Positions 8,701 through 20,608 of a DNA stretch of 64,000 bases are shown in pieces (within the stretch, counting starts at the first letter, position 1; each line of letters opens with the position of its first letter). The stretch comes from Sphingopyxis sp. GW247-27LB. Its GTDB lineage: Bacteria; Pseudomonadota; Alphaproteobacteria; Sphingomonadales; Sphingomonadaceae. The position numbers and the translations under genes were made by a program. The stretch spans positions 2,468 to 66,467 of the forward strand of contig NZ_NIWD01000016.1 in NCBI RefSeq assembly GCF_002277025.1, written 5' to 3'. The notes beneath the pieces were generated by a model. The model saw nothing but the letters and a program-made list of their open reading frames with translations. It ran no database searches and was not told the origin of the DNA.

Positions 8701-8705
8701 ATAAA

Positions 8706-9491
8706 ATGATGTCGAGCGACGCGGCCAGTCCCCCCAATCCCCCTATCGACCGGTTGCTCGCGATCATGCGGCAATTGCGCAATCCCGATGGCGGCTGCGA
8801 ATGGGATCTCGCGCAGGATTTCGAAACGATCGCACCGTACACGATCGAGGAAGCCTATGAGGTCGCCGACGCGATCGCCGGCGGCGATTCCGCCGCGATC
8901 TGCGACGAGCTCGGCGACTTGTTGCTCCAGGTCGTCTTCCACGCCCAGATCGCCGCCGACCGTGGCCTGTTCGGCTTCGACGATGTCGCGAACGCGATTT
9001 CCGCCAAGATGGAACGGCGCCATCCGCATATCTTCGGTGACGTCACGACGGCGGACGTTCGTCAGCAATGGGAAGCGATCAAGGCGGCCGAGCGCGCCGC
9101 CGACGGCCCGCAAGGCGCGCTCGCCGGCGTGGCGCTGTCGCTGCCGGCGCTGCTGCGCGCGCAGAAGTTGCAGGGCCGCGCCGCGCGCGTTGGTTTCGAC
9201 TGGCCCGATGCCGACGGCCCGCGCGACAAGATCGCCGAGGAACTCGCCGAAGTCGCCGAAGCCGACGGTGACGCCGCGCGGCACGAGGAGATCGGCGACC
9301 TGCTCTTCGCGGTCGTCAACTATGCGCGCAAGCTCGGCGTCGATGCCGAAGACGCGCTGCGCGAAGCCAACGCCAAATTCGCGCGGCGCTTTGCCGCCAT
9401 GGAGACCCGCGCCGGCGGCAGCCTGGCCGGCCTGCCGCTGGACGCGCAGGAAGCGCATTGGGTCGCGGTGAAGAAGGCCGAGCGGGGCTAG
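8706..9491 (+). CDS. mazG: Nucleoside triphosphate pyrophosphohydrolase MazG
   Basis: Hydrolyses (d)NTPs to NMP and pyrophosphate, limiting aberrant nucleotides and, in E. coli, lowering ppGpp. The 261-residue product has the usual two MazG folds: the first carries EEAYE...DELGDLLLQVVFHA, the second EELAEVAEA...EEIGDLLFAVVNYAR, giving acidic metal ligands in both. Two adjacent ATGs (8706, 8709) are possible starts. The stop lies 1 nt from the hflX stop on the other strand; a small stem GGGCT/AGCCC at 9485-9499 spans this convergent junction. Confidence 0.94.
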   Translation: MMSSDAASPPNPPIDRLLAIMRQLRNPDGGCEWDLAQDFETIAPYTIEEAYEVADAIAGGDSAAICDELGDLLLQVVFHAQIAADRGLFGFDDVANAISAKMERRHPHIFGDVTTADVRQQWEAIKAAERAADGPQGALAGVALSLPALLRAQKLQGRAARVGFDWPDADGPRDKIAEELAEVAEADGDAARHEEIGDLLFAVVNYARKLGVDAEDALREANAKFARRFAAMETRAGGSLAGLPLDAQEAHWVAVKKAERG

Positions 9492-9492
9492 A

Positions 9493-10821
9493 TCAGCCCT
9501 GGCTGGAAGGCCACAACCGCTCGAACCGCGCCCGATCGGCGGGGTCGAGCCGCACCGTCAACCGGTGCCCGCCTTCCTCGACCTCGTCGGACAATATGTC
9601 GCCGCGCGCGTGGAGCCATGCCATCGCCTCGCCCTGGTCGAAGCGCAGAAAGACGCGCGCCACTTCGTGCCGCGCGGTCAGGTCCGCCGCCATCAGCGCG
9701 CGCGCCGCGTCGACGCCCTCGCCGGTCTCGGCCGAAATCACCGCGACGTCACGCCGCCGCGCCGCCATCTCCTCGATTTCGGCGCGATGCTCGGGGCTCG
9801 CGGTGTCGATCTTGTTCCAGATTTCGATCTGCGCGATGGCGGCGGGCGCATCCCCTTCCCCGTCCTGCGGCCCGTTCACCCCCAGCGAATCGAGGATGGC
9901 GGCAACATCGGCATATTGCGCCTCGCTGTCGGGATGGGTGATGTCGCGGACGTGGACGATCAGGTCTGCGGTCGTCACTTCCTCCAAGGTCGCGCGGAAC
10001 GCGGCGACCAGTTCGGTGGGCAGGTCGGATACGAAACCCACCGTGTCCGACAGGATCGCCTTGTCGATCCCCGGCAGGCGGATTTCGCGCATCGTCGGGT
10101 CGAGTGTCGCGAACAGCATATCTTCCGCCATGACGTCACTACCGGTCAGGCGATTGAAAAAGGTAGATTTTCCGGCATTGGTGTAGCCGACGAGCGCGAT
10201 CACCGGCCACGGCGCACGCTGGCGTTTGGCGCGCTGCAGCTGGCGCGTGCGGCGGGCATCCTCGAGGCTGCGGCGGATGCGCGCCATGCGGTTTCGGATC
10301 ATCCGCCGGTCGGCCTCGATCTGCGTCTCGCCCGGTCCGCCCAGAAAGCCGAAGCCGCCGCGCTGGCGCTCGAGGTGGGTCCAGCTGCGCACCAGACGCC
10401 CCGCCTGATAGTCGAGATGCGCGAGCTCGACCTGCAGCCGCCCCTCGGCCGTCGCCGCGCGCTCGCCGAAGATTTCCAGAATTAATCCTGTTCGATCAAT
10501 GACTTTTGCCCCGAACTCGGTTTCCAGATTACGCTGCTGGATCGCGGAGAGCGCCGCATCGACGATGACGAGTTGCGCGGCACTTTCGGCAATATCGGGC
10601 TTCACCGCCTCGATCTGCCCGACCCCGATCAAGGTCGCCGCGCGCGTCTGCCGCAGGCGCAGAGGATGCACCGCGACGACCTCGATCCCGATCGCAACCG
10701 CCAGTCCCGCCGCCTCGGCAACGCGCGCGTCGAGGTCGCGCGAAAGCCCCTGCCCGCGCCATTCGGGCACGACCAGCACGGCGCGCGCGCCGCGCGTCAC
10801 CTCCACGTCGTCGGGGTTCAT
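9493..10821 (-). CDS. hflX: GTPase HflX
   Basis: A ribosome-associated GTPase; E. coli HflX splits stalled 70S ribosomes during heat stress. The 442-residue protein has the glycine-rich N-terminal HflX domain, a coiled-coil linker rich in Arg/Glu (RMIRNRMARIRRSLEDARR) and the G domain with G1 GYTNAGKST, G2/G3 region SDTVGFV and N/TKxD-type WNKID. It lies 8 nt downstream of hfq, the widely conserved hfq-hflX pairing, and is surely cotranscribed with it. It meets mazG head-on with essentially no intergenic space. Confidence 0.96.
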   Translation of the reverse strand: MNPDDVEVTRGARAVLVVPEWRGQGLSRDLDARVAEAAGLAVAIGIEVVAVHPLRLRQTRAATLIGVGQIEAVKPDIAESAAQLVIVDAALSAIQQRNLETEFGAKVIDRTGLILEIFGERAATAEGRLQVELAHLDYQAGRLVRSWTHLERQRGGFGFLGGPGETQIEADRRMIRNRMARIRRSLEDARRTRQLQRAKRQRAPWPVIALVGYTNAGKSTFFNRLTGSDVMAEDMLFATLDPTMREIRLPGIDKAILSDTVGFVSDLPTELVAAFRATLEEVTTADLIVHVRDITHPDSEAQYADVAAILDSLGVNGPQDGEGDAPAAIAQIEIWNKIDTASPEHRAEIEEMAARRRDVAVISAETGEGVDAARALMAADLTARHEVARVFLRFDQGEAMAWLHARGDILSDEVEEGGHRLTVRLDPADRARFERLWPSSQG

Positions 10822-10829
10822 ACGGTCGG

Positions 10830-11333
10830 TCAGGCGTCGGCGCCGTCCGCGTCGCCATCGCCATTGTCGGTCAGATTGACCGGGCCGTTCGGCTGCACCG
10901 TCGAGATCGCATGCTTGTAGACGAGTTGCACCTGCCGCTCGCGCTCGAGCAGCATGCAGAACAGATCGAAGGCGACGATATCGCCCTGGAGCATCACGCC
11001 GTTGACGAGGAACATCGTCACCGACTCGTCCGAGCGCCGCACCGCGTTCAGGAACACGTCCTGCAGCGCCTTGCCCTTGCTCGGCGGCGCGTCGCGCACA
11101 TCATCGCCCAGCGAGGCGAGGTCGAAGTCGTGCGACGGCATCACGGTCGAGATCGCATGCTTGTAGACGAGTTGCGACTGACCGTCGCGGCGCAGCAGCA
11201 GCGAGAAATTATCGAACCAGGTGATGATTCCCTGCAATTTCACGCCCTTGACGAGGAACATCGTCACGGGTGTCTTGCTGCGGCGCAGGGCGTTGAGGAA
11301 GAGATCCTGGAGATTCTGGTTTTTATCGGACAC
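10830..11333 (-). CDS. hfq: Tandem-domain RNA chaperone Hfq (two Sm folds in one chain)
   Basis: Hfq normally forms a homohexamer of about 80-100-residue subunits pairing small RNAs with mRNAs. Here one 167-residue chain carries two complete Hfq domains (about 4-66 and 86-148) with a repeat period of exactly 82 residues. Both keep LQD at the start, the N-A-(L/V)-R-R rim and the YKHAIST Sm2 motif. The first domain is close to canonical (KGVKLQG, FDNF). The second differs at contact positions: Lys32 becomes Met114, Asn42 becomes Leu124 and Lys20 becomes Asp102. A 30-nt run is identical in both halves (10900-10929 and 11146-11175). The start is a GTG preceded by AGGAGG with 5-nt spacing. Three chains could form a six-domain ring; this is inference. 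Confidence 0.95.
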   Translation of the reverse strand: MSDKNQNLQDLFLNALRRSKTPVTMFLVKGVKLQGIITWFDNFSLLLRRDGQSQLVYKHAISTVMPSHDFDLASLGDDVRDAPPSKGKALQDVFLNAVRRSDESVTMFLVNGVMLQGDIVAFDLFCMLLERERQVQLVYKHAISTVQPNGPVNLTDNGDGDADGADA

Positions 11334-11368
11334 ATTGGCCTCCTGTTCTTGGCGGCGGATACCGCTTG

Positions 11369-11386
11369 GCGGGGCTTGTGCCCCGC
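11369..11386 (-). other. Hairpin in hfq leader
   Basis: A 7-bp stem GCGGGGC/GCCCCGC with a 4-nt loop lies in the 115-nt gap between ntrX and hfq, about 36 nt upstream of the hfq start. No T-run follows on the minus strand, so it is not a simple terminator. It may be a leader structure affecting hfq translation or marking the ntrX mRNA end. Confidence 0.4.
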
Positions 11387-11448
11387 TCCTGTTCATCTTG
11401 GCGACTGCAATATGCGGCAAAGCGCCGCACAGGTCTAGGGCAAAGCCT

Positions 11449-12817
<1,369 letters not shown>

Positions 12818-12828
<11 letters not shown>

Positions 12829-15109
12829 GGTCTTCCCTGTCCTGTCGATTCCTGATCCGGCCCGGGACCGATTCCCCCTGTCCCGCGCTCGCGTCGCCCC
12901 CCTTCCCTGCCAGATGGCGCAACCGGTCGGGGTGGAGGGTTAGCGTCACGCACGTCCCCTGTCCCGCCGGATTGTCGGAAAATTCCAGTTCGCCATAATG
13001 TTGTTCGACGATCTTCTTGACGATCGCGAGACCGAGACCGGTGCCGCCCTGACGCGTCGTCATATAGGGCTCGGCGATCGCGTCGCGCGCTTCGGGCAGC
13101 CCGATCCCATCGTCGGCGATGCGGATGCGGATCGCGTTTTGCTGGTCGATGTCGAGCGAAGCCGCGATATGTCCTGCCGGAGAAGCATCCGATGATTTCG
13201 ATTGTTCTTCAATTGCTTCGACAGCATTTTTGACGATATTCGTCAATGCCTGCGACAGCAGGCGGCGATCGCAGACGAGCGGCTCGATCTCGTTCGGGAC
13301 CGTCACCGCGAACTGAATGTCAGGCTTCGCCACCTCGAACAGGAACACCGCCTGTTTCAGGATGTCGCGAACGTCCTCGACCCCGAAGGTCGGCTTCGGC
13401 ATGCGCGCGAAGCTCGAAAATTCGTCGACCATCCGGCGCATGTCGTGCACCTGGCGGATCACCGTGTCGGTGAGCCGGCGGAAGGTCGCCTCGTCGCCCT
13501 CGACCTTGTCGCCGAAGCGGCGCTGGAGGCGTTCGGCGGCGAGCTGGATCGGGGTCAGCGGATTCTTGATCTCATGCGCGATGCGGCGAGCGACGTCGGA
13601 CCAGGCGGCGCGGCGCTGGTCGGCGAGCTGCTGGGTGATATCCTCGAAGCTGAGCACGAAGCCGTCGCCCTGCGCCACAGCCTTGGCGGCGAAGGTCGCG
13701 GGCTCGGCATCCTTGCGCGCGAGCTGGACGATCGCCTCATGCTCGTTGCTGGCGAGCAATTGTTCGAGTTCGGGCGCAACCTCGACGAGCGGCTTGCCGG
13801 TGAGATTTTCCCCCGCGGTGCCGACCAGCCGCTCGGCGGCGGCGTTCGCGAGCAGGATGCGATGCTTCCGATCGACCGAGACGACCGCCGAGGTGACGCC
13901 GCTGAGCACCGCCTCGATGAAAACGCGCCGCGCCTCGAGCTGTTCGTTGACGCTGACGAGGGCGCTCGTCTGGCCCTGCAACTGTTCGGTCATCCGGTTG
14001 AAGGCGCGCGTCAGCACCGCGATCTCGTCGTTGCGCGCCGTCGGCGTCACGCGCACCGACAGGTCGCCGCCCGCCGCGGTCCGCGCCGCGCCGACGAGCG
14101 TCCCGAGCGGGCGGACGATGCGGTCGGCGACGACGATCGCGCCGATCACGGCCAGCGCGAGCAGCAGCAGCGACCCCAGATAGAGCGCGCCGTTGAACTG
14201 CAACTGCAGCAACTGCGAACGATCGAAGAGCGCATTATAGTCCGCAAGCACGGTGTTGGCGCGGTCGAACTGCCCCAGACCCAGCGTGTTCGCGCCGCGC
14301 GAGGTGTAAAGATAGACGTTGTCCCGGTTCGGCAGACGCGTCGCGGCCTCGAGCCGATCGGCCTGACGGGTGATGACAACCGGCTCCCCCGCGTTCAACC
14401 GCTTGACGATCGCGGAGGATATACGGCCCTCCGCAGTGCGATTGTCGGGGTTCATCATGATCGGCGTCCGCGCGATCCCGTCGGCGCCGATCTCGATGAT
14501 CGCCGATTCGTTCATCTCGCGCAGCACGACCTGCTGAAGGTAGCGGTCGTTGAAGGCGTCGCTGTCGATCGGAAAATCGTCGAGATAGCGGCTCAAATCC
14601 TTCGCCATCACGATCGTGTTGGCGCCGAGCGATTTCTGGCTGTCCTCGTAGAAGGCCTGGGCGATGCCGGCTGCATTCTCGAACATGCCGCGCGAGCGGT
14701 CCGAATACCAGAAATCGACCCCGAACTGGAACAGCAGCGAGGCGAAGATCACCACGAGGAGCGTCGGCGCCGCCGCGATCAGCGAGAAGAGCGCGACGAG
14801 ACGGACGTGCAGGCGTCCGCTGCCCCCTGCCATCGAATGCACGGCGCGCGACCGCGCGACGCGGCTGCCGATCAGGACGATCAGCGCCATCGCGGGCACG
14901 AGATTTGCGACCATGATCGCCGCGACCAGCGCCGGCGTCAGCAGCCGCTCACTCTGTGCATCGCCCGTGACGAAGATATAGGTGGCGATGCCGATGCTGA
15001 CGATCAGCGCCAGCGTATAATATTCGGGGGCGGCAAAGCGCCAGACCCCCGAGCGCGCCGCCTGACCGTCCGAATCGATATCGAGAGCCAGGGGAGCCGA
15101 CTTCGCCAT
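12818..15109 (-). CDS. ntrY: Sensor histidine kinase NtrY
   Basis: A membrane-bound kinase for NtrX, 763 residues from the chosen ATG. Several N-terminal transmembrane segments (YYTLALIVSIGIATYIF and following) flank a periplasmic domain. Another membrane segment leads to HAMP (about VADRIVRPLGTLVGAA), a PAS domain, then HisKA with the phosphorylated His in RRIAHEIKNPLTP and an HATPase with IADDGIGLP and GGTGLGLAIVKKI. Alternative starts at 15139 and 15175 exist. The ATG at 15109 is preferred because family members start close to MAKSAPL and a candidate promoter lies directly upstream. Confidence 0.93.
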
Positions 15110-15147
15110 TGTTGCGTCGATACGACAAACCTGTTGCATAGAGAACA

Positions 15148-15164
15148 CACAATATCGCGTGCCA
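15148..15164 (-). promoter_or_regulatory. Sigma-54-like element before ntrY
   Basis: On the minus strand TGGCACGCGATATTGTG contains a perfect -24-type half (TGGCACG). The -12 half (TTG-T) is one base further than the consensus spacing and lacks the GC. It lies in the 104-nt ntrC-ntrY gap, about 40 nt ahead of the chosen ntrY start. It is a weak candidate only. Confidence 0.3.
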
Positions 15165-15213
15165 TCACGATTCAACGCGTTTTGCGGCTCATTTTGCCCC
15201 CAAGACCTGCGCG

Positions 15214-16625
<1,412 letters not shown>

Positions 16626-16629
<4 letters not shown>

Positions 16630-17723
16630 GCTCTCCGTCCCTTCGCCGCCGGCGCCGCGGGCAAATGCACCCGGAAGCGCGTCCAGTCGCCGTCGCGGAC
16701 GTGCTGCACGGTGCCGCCCATGTCGCGCGCGAGCTTGGCGACGAGCGCGAGGCCGAGCCCCCTGCCCTCGCGCTTGGTGGTCACAAAGGGATCGAACAGG
16801 TCGCCGCGGATGTCGGCGGGAACGCCGGGGCCGTTGTCGCTGACGCTCACCTCGATCGGCAGCGCGATACGCCCGCGGCCGTCGTCCTTGTCGATCGACA
16901 GGCCGTGCCGATAGGCGGTCGCGATACGAACCACTCCGTCGCCCTGCCCGCCGAGCGCTTCGCAGGCATTGGTGAGGAGGTTGAGCAATATCTGCACCAT
17001 GGCGTCATGATTGCCGTGGACGAGCGGCAGCGACGGATCGAAATCCTCGGCGAAACGGACCCCATGGTCCTGCCGCGCGCGTGCCGCCTCCATCGCCTGG
17101 TGGATCGGCTGGTAGAGGTTGATCGCGTCGCAGACGATCGGCTGACCGCGCGAGAAATGCTCCATCTGGTCGATCAGCGTCGTGATGCGATCGACCTCGG
17201 CGCAGATCAGTGTCGTGAAACGCTCGCCATCGGCGTCGGCCTTGCGCGCGAGCAGCTGCGCGGCACCCTTGATTCCCGCGAGCGGGTTCTTGATCTCGTG
17301 CGCGAGCATCGAGGCGGCCGCCCCCGCCGCGCGGCCCGACCGCCCGATCGCACCGCCCATCAGTTCGGCCTCGCTTTGCGAGGGGACGAGCGCGAGGATG
17401 CGGTGGCCGCTCGCGCCATAGGGAACCATCTGCAGGTCGGCGAACACCGTCTTGCGATCGCCGACCGAAATTTCGGCGCGGTGCGCGAACAGCGCGGAGG
17501 TCGCGGGGTCGCTCATCCGCTGGCGATAGCCGCGGTCCATGCGGATGACGTCATAGACGACGCGGCCGACCATCGCCGAACGGCTCATGTTGCACAATTG
17601 CTCGGCGGCGGCGTTGACGAACAGGATCACGCCGCCGCGGTCGATCAGCAGCGTCGCGACGGGATGCGACTGGATGAGTTCGTGATGGTCGAAGGCCGGA
17701 ATGCTCGACGTCGGCGCGTTCAC
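16626..17723 (-). CDS. ntrB: Nitrogen sensor histidine kinase NtrB
   Basis: A soluble cytoplasmic kinase/phosphatase controlling NtrC in response to PII protein. The 365-residue product has an N-terminal PAS domain (about 15-125), HisKA with the phosphoacceptor in LAHEIKNPLAGIKGAAQ, and an HATPase domain with SDNGPGVP and GRGLGLALV motifs. No membrane segment is seen, as expected for NtrB. It starts at GTG inside the dusB stop codon (GTGA), so translation is coupled to dusB. Confidence 0.95.
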
Positions 17724-18718
17724 GCCGCGGCCCTGCTGAGGAAGGGGCCGTAGAAGCGCTCGAGCGCGTCGAGCACATCACGGCTGTCCGGAATCTGGTT
17801 CACCTTGTTGCGGAATTCGGCTGAGCCCGGCAGCCCTTTGACGTACCAGCCGAGATGCTTGCGCGCCATATTGACCCCGGTCATCTCGCCATAATGATCG
17901 AGCATCGCGCGATAATGCGTTGTGATGATCGCATATTGTTCGTCGATTCCGGGATCGGGGCGCTCGCCCTCGCCGCGCAGCGCCGCCATCACCTGGCCGA
18001 GCAGCCACGGCCGGCCATAGGCACCGCGGCCGATCATCACCCCGTCGGCGCCGCTCTGCGCCAGCGCGGTGCGCGCGTCGTCGGTCGAGCAGATGTCGCC
18101 GTTGACGATGACGGGGACCGACACCGCGTCCTTGACCCGGCGGACGAAGCCCCAGTCGGCGGTGCCGCGATACATCTGGTTGCGGGTGCGGCCGTGCACC
18201 GTCACCAACTTCGCACCCAGATCCTCGGCGATATGCGCGAGTTCGGGGGCGTTGAGGCTGTCATGGTCCCAGCCCATGCGCATCTTGACCGTTACAGGCA
18301 CCGACACGGCCTTGACGCAGGCCTCGATCAGCGCAGCAGCAAGCGTCAGGTCGCGCATCAGCGCCGACCCCGCGTCGCCGTTGGTGACCTTGCGCACCGG
18401 GCAGCCCATGTTGATGTCGATGATCGCGGCGCCGCGATCCTCGTTGAGCTTCGCCGCCTCGCCCATTTCGTAGGGGGTGCAGCCGACGAGCTGCATCGAC
18501 ACCGGCTCCTCGACCGGGTCCCACGCCGCCTTCTGCACCGACTGGCGCGTTTCTCGGATCGCCGCTTGGCTCGCGATCATCTCGGTGACGTTGAGCCCCG
18601 AGCCGTATCGGCGCACCATCTTGCGGAACGGCAGGTCGGTGACACCCGTCATCGGCGCGAGGATTACGGGATCCGCGATGGTGATATTGCCGATCTGGAT
18701 GGGCCGCAGCGGCGCCAT
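17720..18718 (-). CDS. dusB: tRNA-dihydrouridine synthase DusB (NifR3)
   Basis: A flavoenzyme that reduces specific uridines in the D-loop of tRNAs. The 332-residue product starts MAPLRPIQIG, has the FMN-site segment ILAPMTGVTDLPFR, the catalytic cysteine region DINMGCPVRKV and the K-x-R motif KMRMGWDH. The start at 18718 is preferred over a longer frame from 18787 because it matches the family N-terminus. As nifR3 this gene classically precedes ntrBC in alphaproteobacteria. It is probably first in the seven-gene chain reaching hflX. Confidence 0.95.
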   Translation of the reverse strand: MAPLRPIQIGNITIADPVILAPMTGVTDLPFRKMVRRYGSGLNVTEMIASQAAIRETRQSVQKAAWDPVEEPVSMQLVGCTPYEMGEAAKLNEDRGAAIIDINMGCPVRKVTNGDAGSALMRDLTLAAALIEACVKAVSVPVTVKMRMGWDHDSLNAPELAHIAEDLGAKLVTVHGRTRNQMYRGTADWGFVRRVKDAVSVPVIVNGDICSTDDARTALAQSGADGVMIGRGAYGRPWLLGQVMAALRGEGERPDPGIDEQYAIITTHYRAMLDHYGEMTGVNMARKHLGWYVKGLPGSAEFRNKVNQIPDSRDVLDALERFYGPFLSRAAA

Positions 18719-18815
18719 GGCGGGGAGCTTTCGTCGAAATTGCCTAAATTTTGAGCAGCCCCTACACGTTAAGGCGCTTTCCCGCAAGCCGATGCTGCGC
18801 TAACCGGCGCGGCTT

Positions 18816-19994
18816 ATGACCGAGTCCGCGCCTTCGCCAGCCCCGCGCGTCGCCGTGATTCTGCTCGCCGGCGGACGCGGCACGCGCGCCGGCTTTGCGC
18901 GGCCCAAGCAGCTCGAGCCGCTCGGCGGCAAGCCGGTGCTGCGCTGGAGCCTCGATGCCCTTGCGGCGCATCCCCGCGTGTCCGGCGGCGCGCTGATAGC
19001 CGGCGATGACGTCATGGCGGCCGCGCTTCCTCTGCCCGAAGGCTGGATTTCCGCGTCTCCGGGCGTCGAGCGCCAGCAATCGGTGGCGAACGGCCTTGCC
19101 GCGCTCGTGGACTGGGAGGATGAGGCGCTCGTCCTCGTGCACGATGCGGCGCGGCCCGGGGTGACCGCCGAGGTAATCGACCGCCTGCTCGCGGCGCTGG
19201 ACAGCGCCGAAGCCGCGATCCCCACCCTGCCCGTCCCTGATACTTTAGTCCGGCAGGCCGGCGACGAGGCGGGCGATGTGGTCGACCGCGGCGCGCTGGC
19301 GCGCGTCCAAACCCCCCAGGCTTTCCGGCTCGGCACACTACGCCTTGCCCATGCGGCAGCGGCGGGCGAGACCGCGACCGACGACGCGCAGCTCGTGCGG
19401 CGGCTCGGCGTGCCCGTCGCGGCGGTCGCGGGCGATGCGCGGCTCCACAAACTGACATATGCCGAGGATAGGGCCATCCTCGAAGGACTGCTGGAGGCAA
19501 AGGCGATGAGGCGAACCGCGGTCGGCATGGGCTATGATGTCCACCGCCTCGTCGCGGGTAAACCTTTATGGATCGGCGGACTGGAAATCGAGCATAGTCA
19601 TGGACTTGAAGGCCATAGTGATGCCGACGTCGCGCTCCACGCACTGACCGACGCGATCCTCGGCGCGCTCGGCGACGGTGACATCGGCACCCATTTCCCG
19701 CCGAGCGATCCCGAATGGCGCGGTGCCGCGTCTTGGCGCTTTCTCGATTTCGCAGCGCGGCGGGTGGAGGAAGCCGGGGGGCGGATCGACCATGTCGACC
19801 TGACGATCATTGCCGAGGCCCCCAAGATTGGCCCGCATCGGGACCGGGTGCGCGCGAGGATCGCGGAAATCCTGTCGGTTCGGCTCGAACGGGTGAGCGT
19901 CAAGGCCACGACGACCGAGCGGCTGGGTTTCACCGGACGCCGCGAAGGGATCGCCGCGCAGGCGATCGCGACCCTGTCGCTGCCGGAGAATTGA
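18816..19994 (+). CDS. ispDF: Bifunctional IspD/IspF (MEP pathway)
   Basis: A fusion catalysing two non-consecutive steps of isoprenoid synthesis: CDP-ME formation (IspD, about 1-228) and MEcPP synthesis (IspF, about 231-392). IspD shows the nucleotide-binding LLAGGRGTRAGFARPKQL. IspF shows metal ligands Asp241 and His243 (GYDVH) and His275 (DVALHALTDA), and ends with the usual ATTTERLGFTGRREGIAAQA. The fused form is common in alpha- and epsilonproteobacteria. It is divergent from dusB across 97 nt. Confidence 0.97.
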   Translation: MTESAPSPAPRVAVILLAGGRGTRAGFARPKQLEPLGGKPVLRWSLDALAAHPRVSGGALIAGDDVMAAALPLPEGWISASPGVERQQSVANGLAALVDWEDEALVLVHDAARPGVTAEVIDRLLAALDSAEAAIPTLPVPDTLVRQAGDEAGDVVDRGALARVQTPQAFRLGTLRLAHAAAAGETATDDAQLVRRLGVPVAAVAGDARLHKLTYAEDRAILEGLLEAKAMRRTAVGMGYDVHRLVAGKPLWIGGLEIEHSHGLEGHSDADVALHALTDAILGALGDGDIGTHFPPSDPEWRGAASWRFLDFAARRVEEAGGRIDHVDLTIIAEAPKIGPHRDRVRARIAEILSVRLERVSVKATTTERLGFTGRREGIAAQAIATLSLPEN

Positions 19995-20055
19995 GCGCTC
20001 GCACGGGCGCGCGCATGACGCTAAATATGCGAAAGCCAAGGGCAAAGGGGGCAGT

Positions 20056-20586
20056 ATGAAGCGAATGGCAGTGGGGGCGGCGGCCGTGGTCGCGTTGGTG
20101 GGGTCGACATCGGGGCAAGCGGCGACGAAAACCTGTATCACGCCGGCCGAAATGAACGGTCTCGTGGCCTATTTTCTTCCGCAGGTGATCGATCGGGTCG
20201 TCGAAACCTGCGGCTCGCACCTGCCTCCGACCAGCTATTTGCGAACCGGACTCGGCGCGCGCGCCGCCGAATTGCGGCAACAGGCCGACGCAGCATGGCC
20301 GCTCGCCCGATCGGGCTTCGTCAAGATCGGCAGCGGCGCGGACGAAAAGGATGTCGAGAATCTGTCCGACGAGGCGTTTCGGTCGCTGGTCGACGACGGC
20401 TTCGTCGAGACGCTCGGCATCGATATCAAGCCCGACACTTGCGCCGAGGTCAACGATATCAGCGAGGCGCTCGCCCCGCTGAGTACCGCACAAACGGTCC
20501 ATCTGATCGCAGTCACGCTGACCGCGGCGGCGCGCGGCGACAAGCAGATGGCCAGCTGTGCGCGAAACGAAGCCGAACCGGGCTAG
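20056..20586 (+). CDS. Secreted protein of unknown function
   Basis: A 176-residue product with a clear signal peptide (MKRMAVGAAAVVALVGSTSGQAA) and a mature domain with four cysteines (TCITP, ETCG, DTCAE, ASCARN), which could form two disulfides in the periplasm. It is mainly helical by composition. No family is recognised. A good ribosome-binding site (AAGGGGGC) precedes the ATG. It lies between ispDF and the cinA-like gene on the same strand, 22 nt before the latter, so it may be cotranscribed. Confidence 0.75.
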   Translation: MKRMAVGAAAVVALVGSTSGQAATKTCITPAEMNGLVAYFLPQVIDRVVETCGSHLPPTSYLRTGLGARAAELRQQADAAWPLARSGFVKIGSGADEKDVENLSDEAFRSLVDDGFVETLGIDIKPDTCAEVNDISEALAPLSTAQTVHLIAVTLTAAARGDKQMASCARNEAEPG

Positions 20587-20608
20587 ATGCCCGCGGCCCA
20601 GGAGAAAC

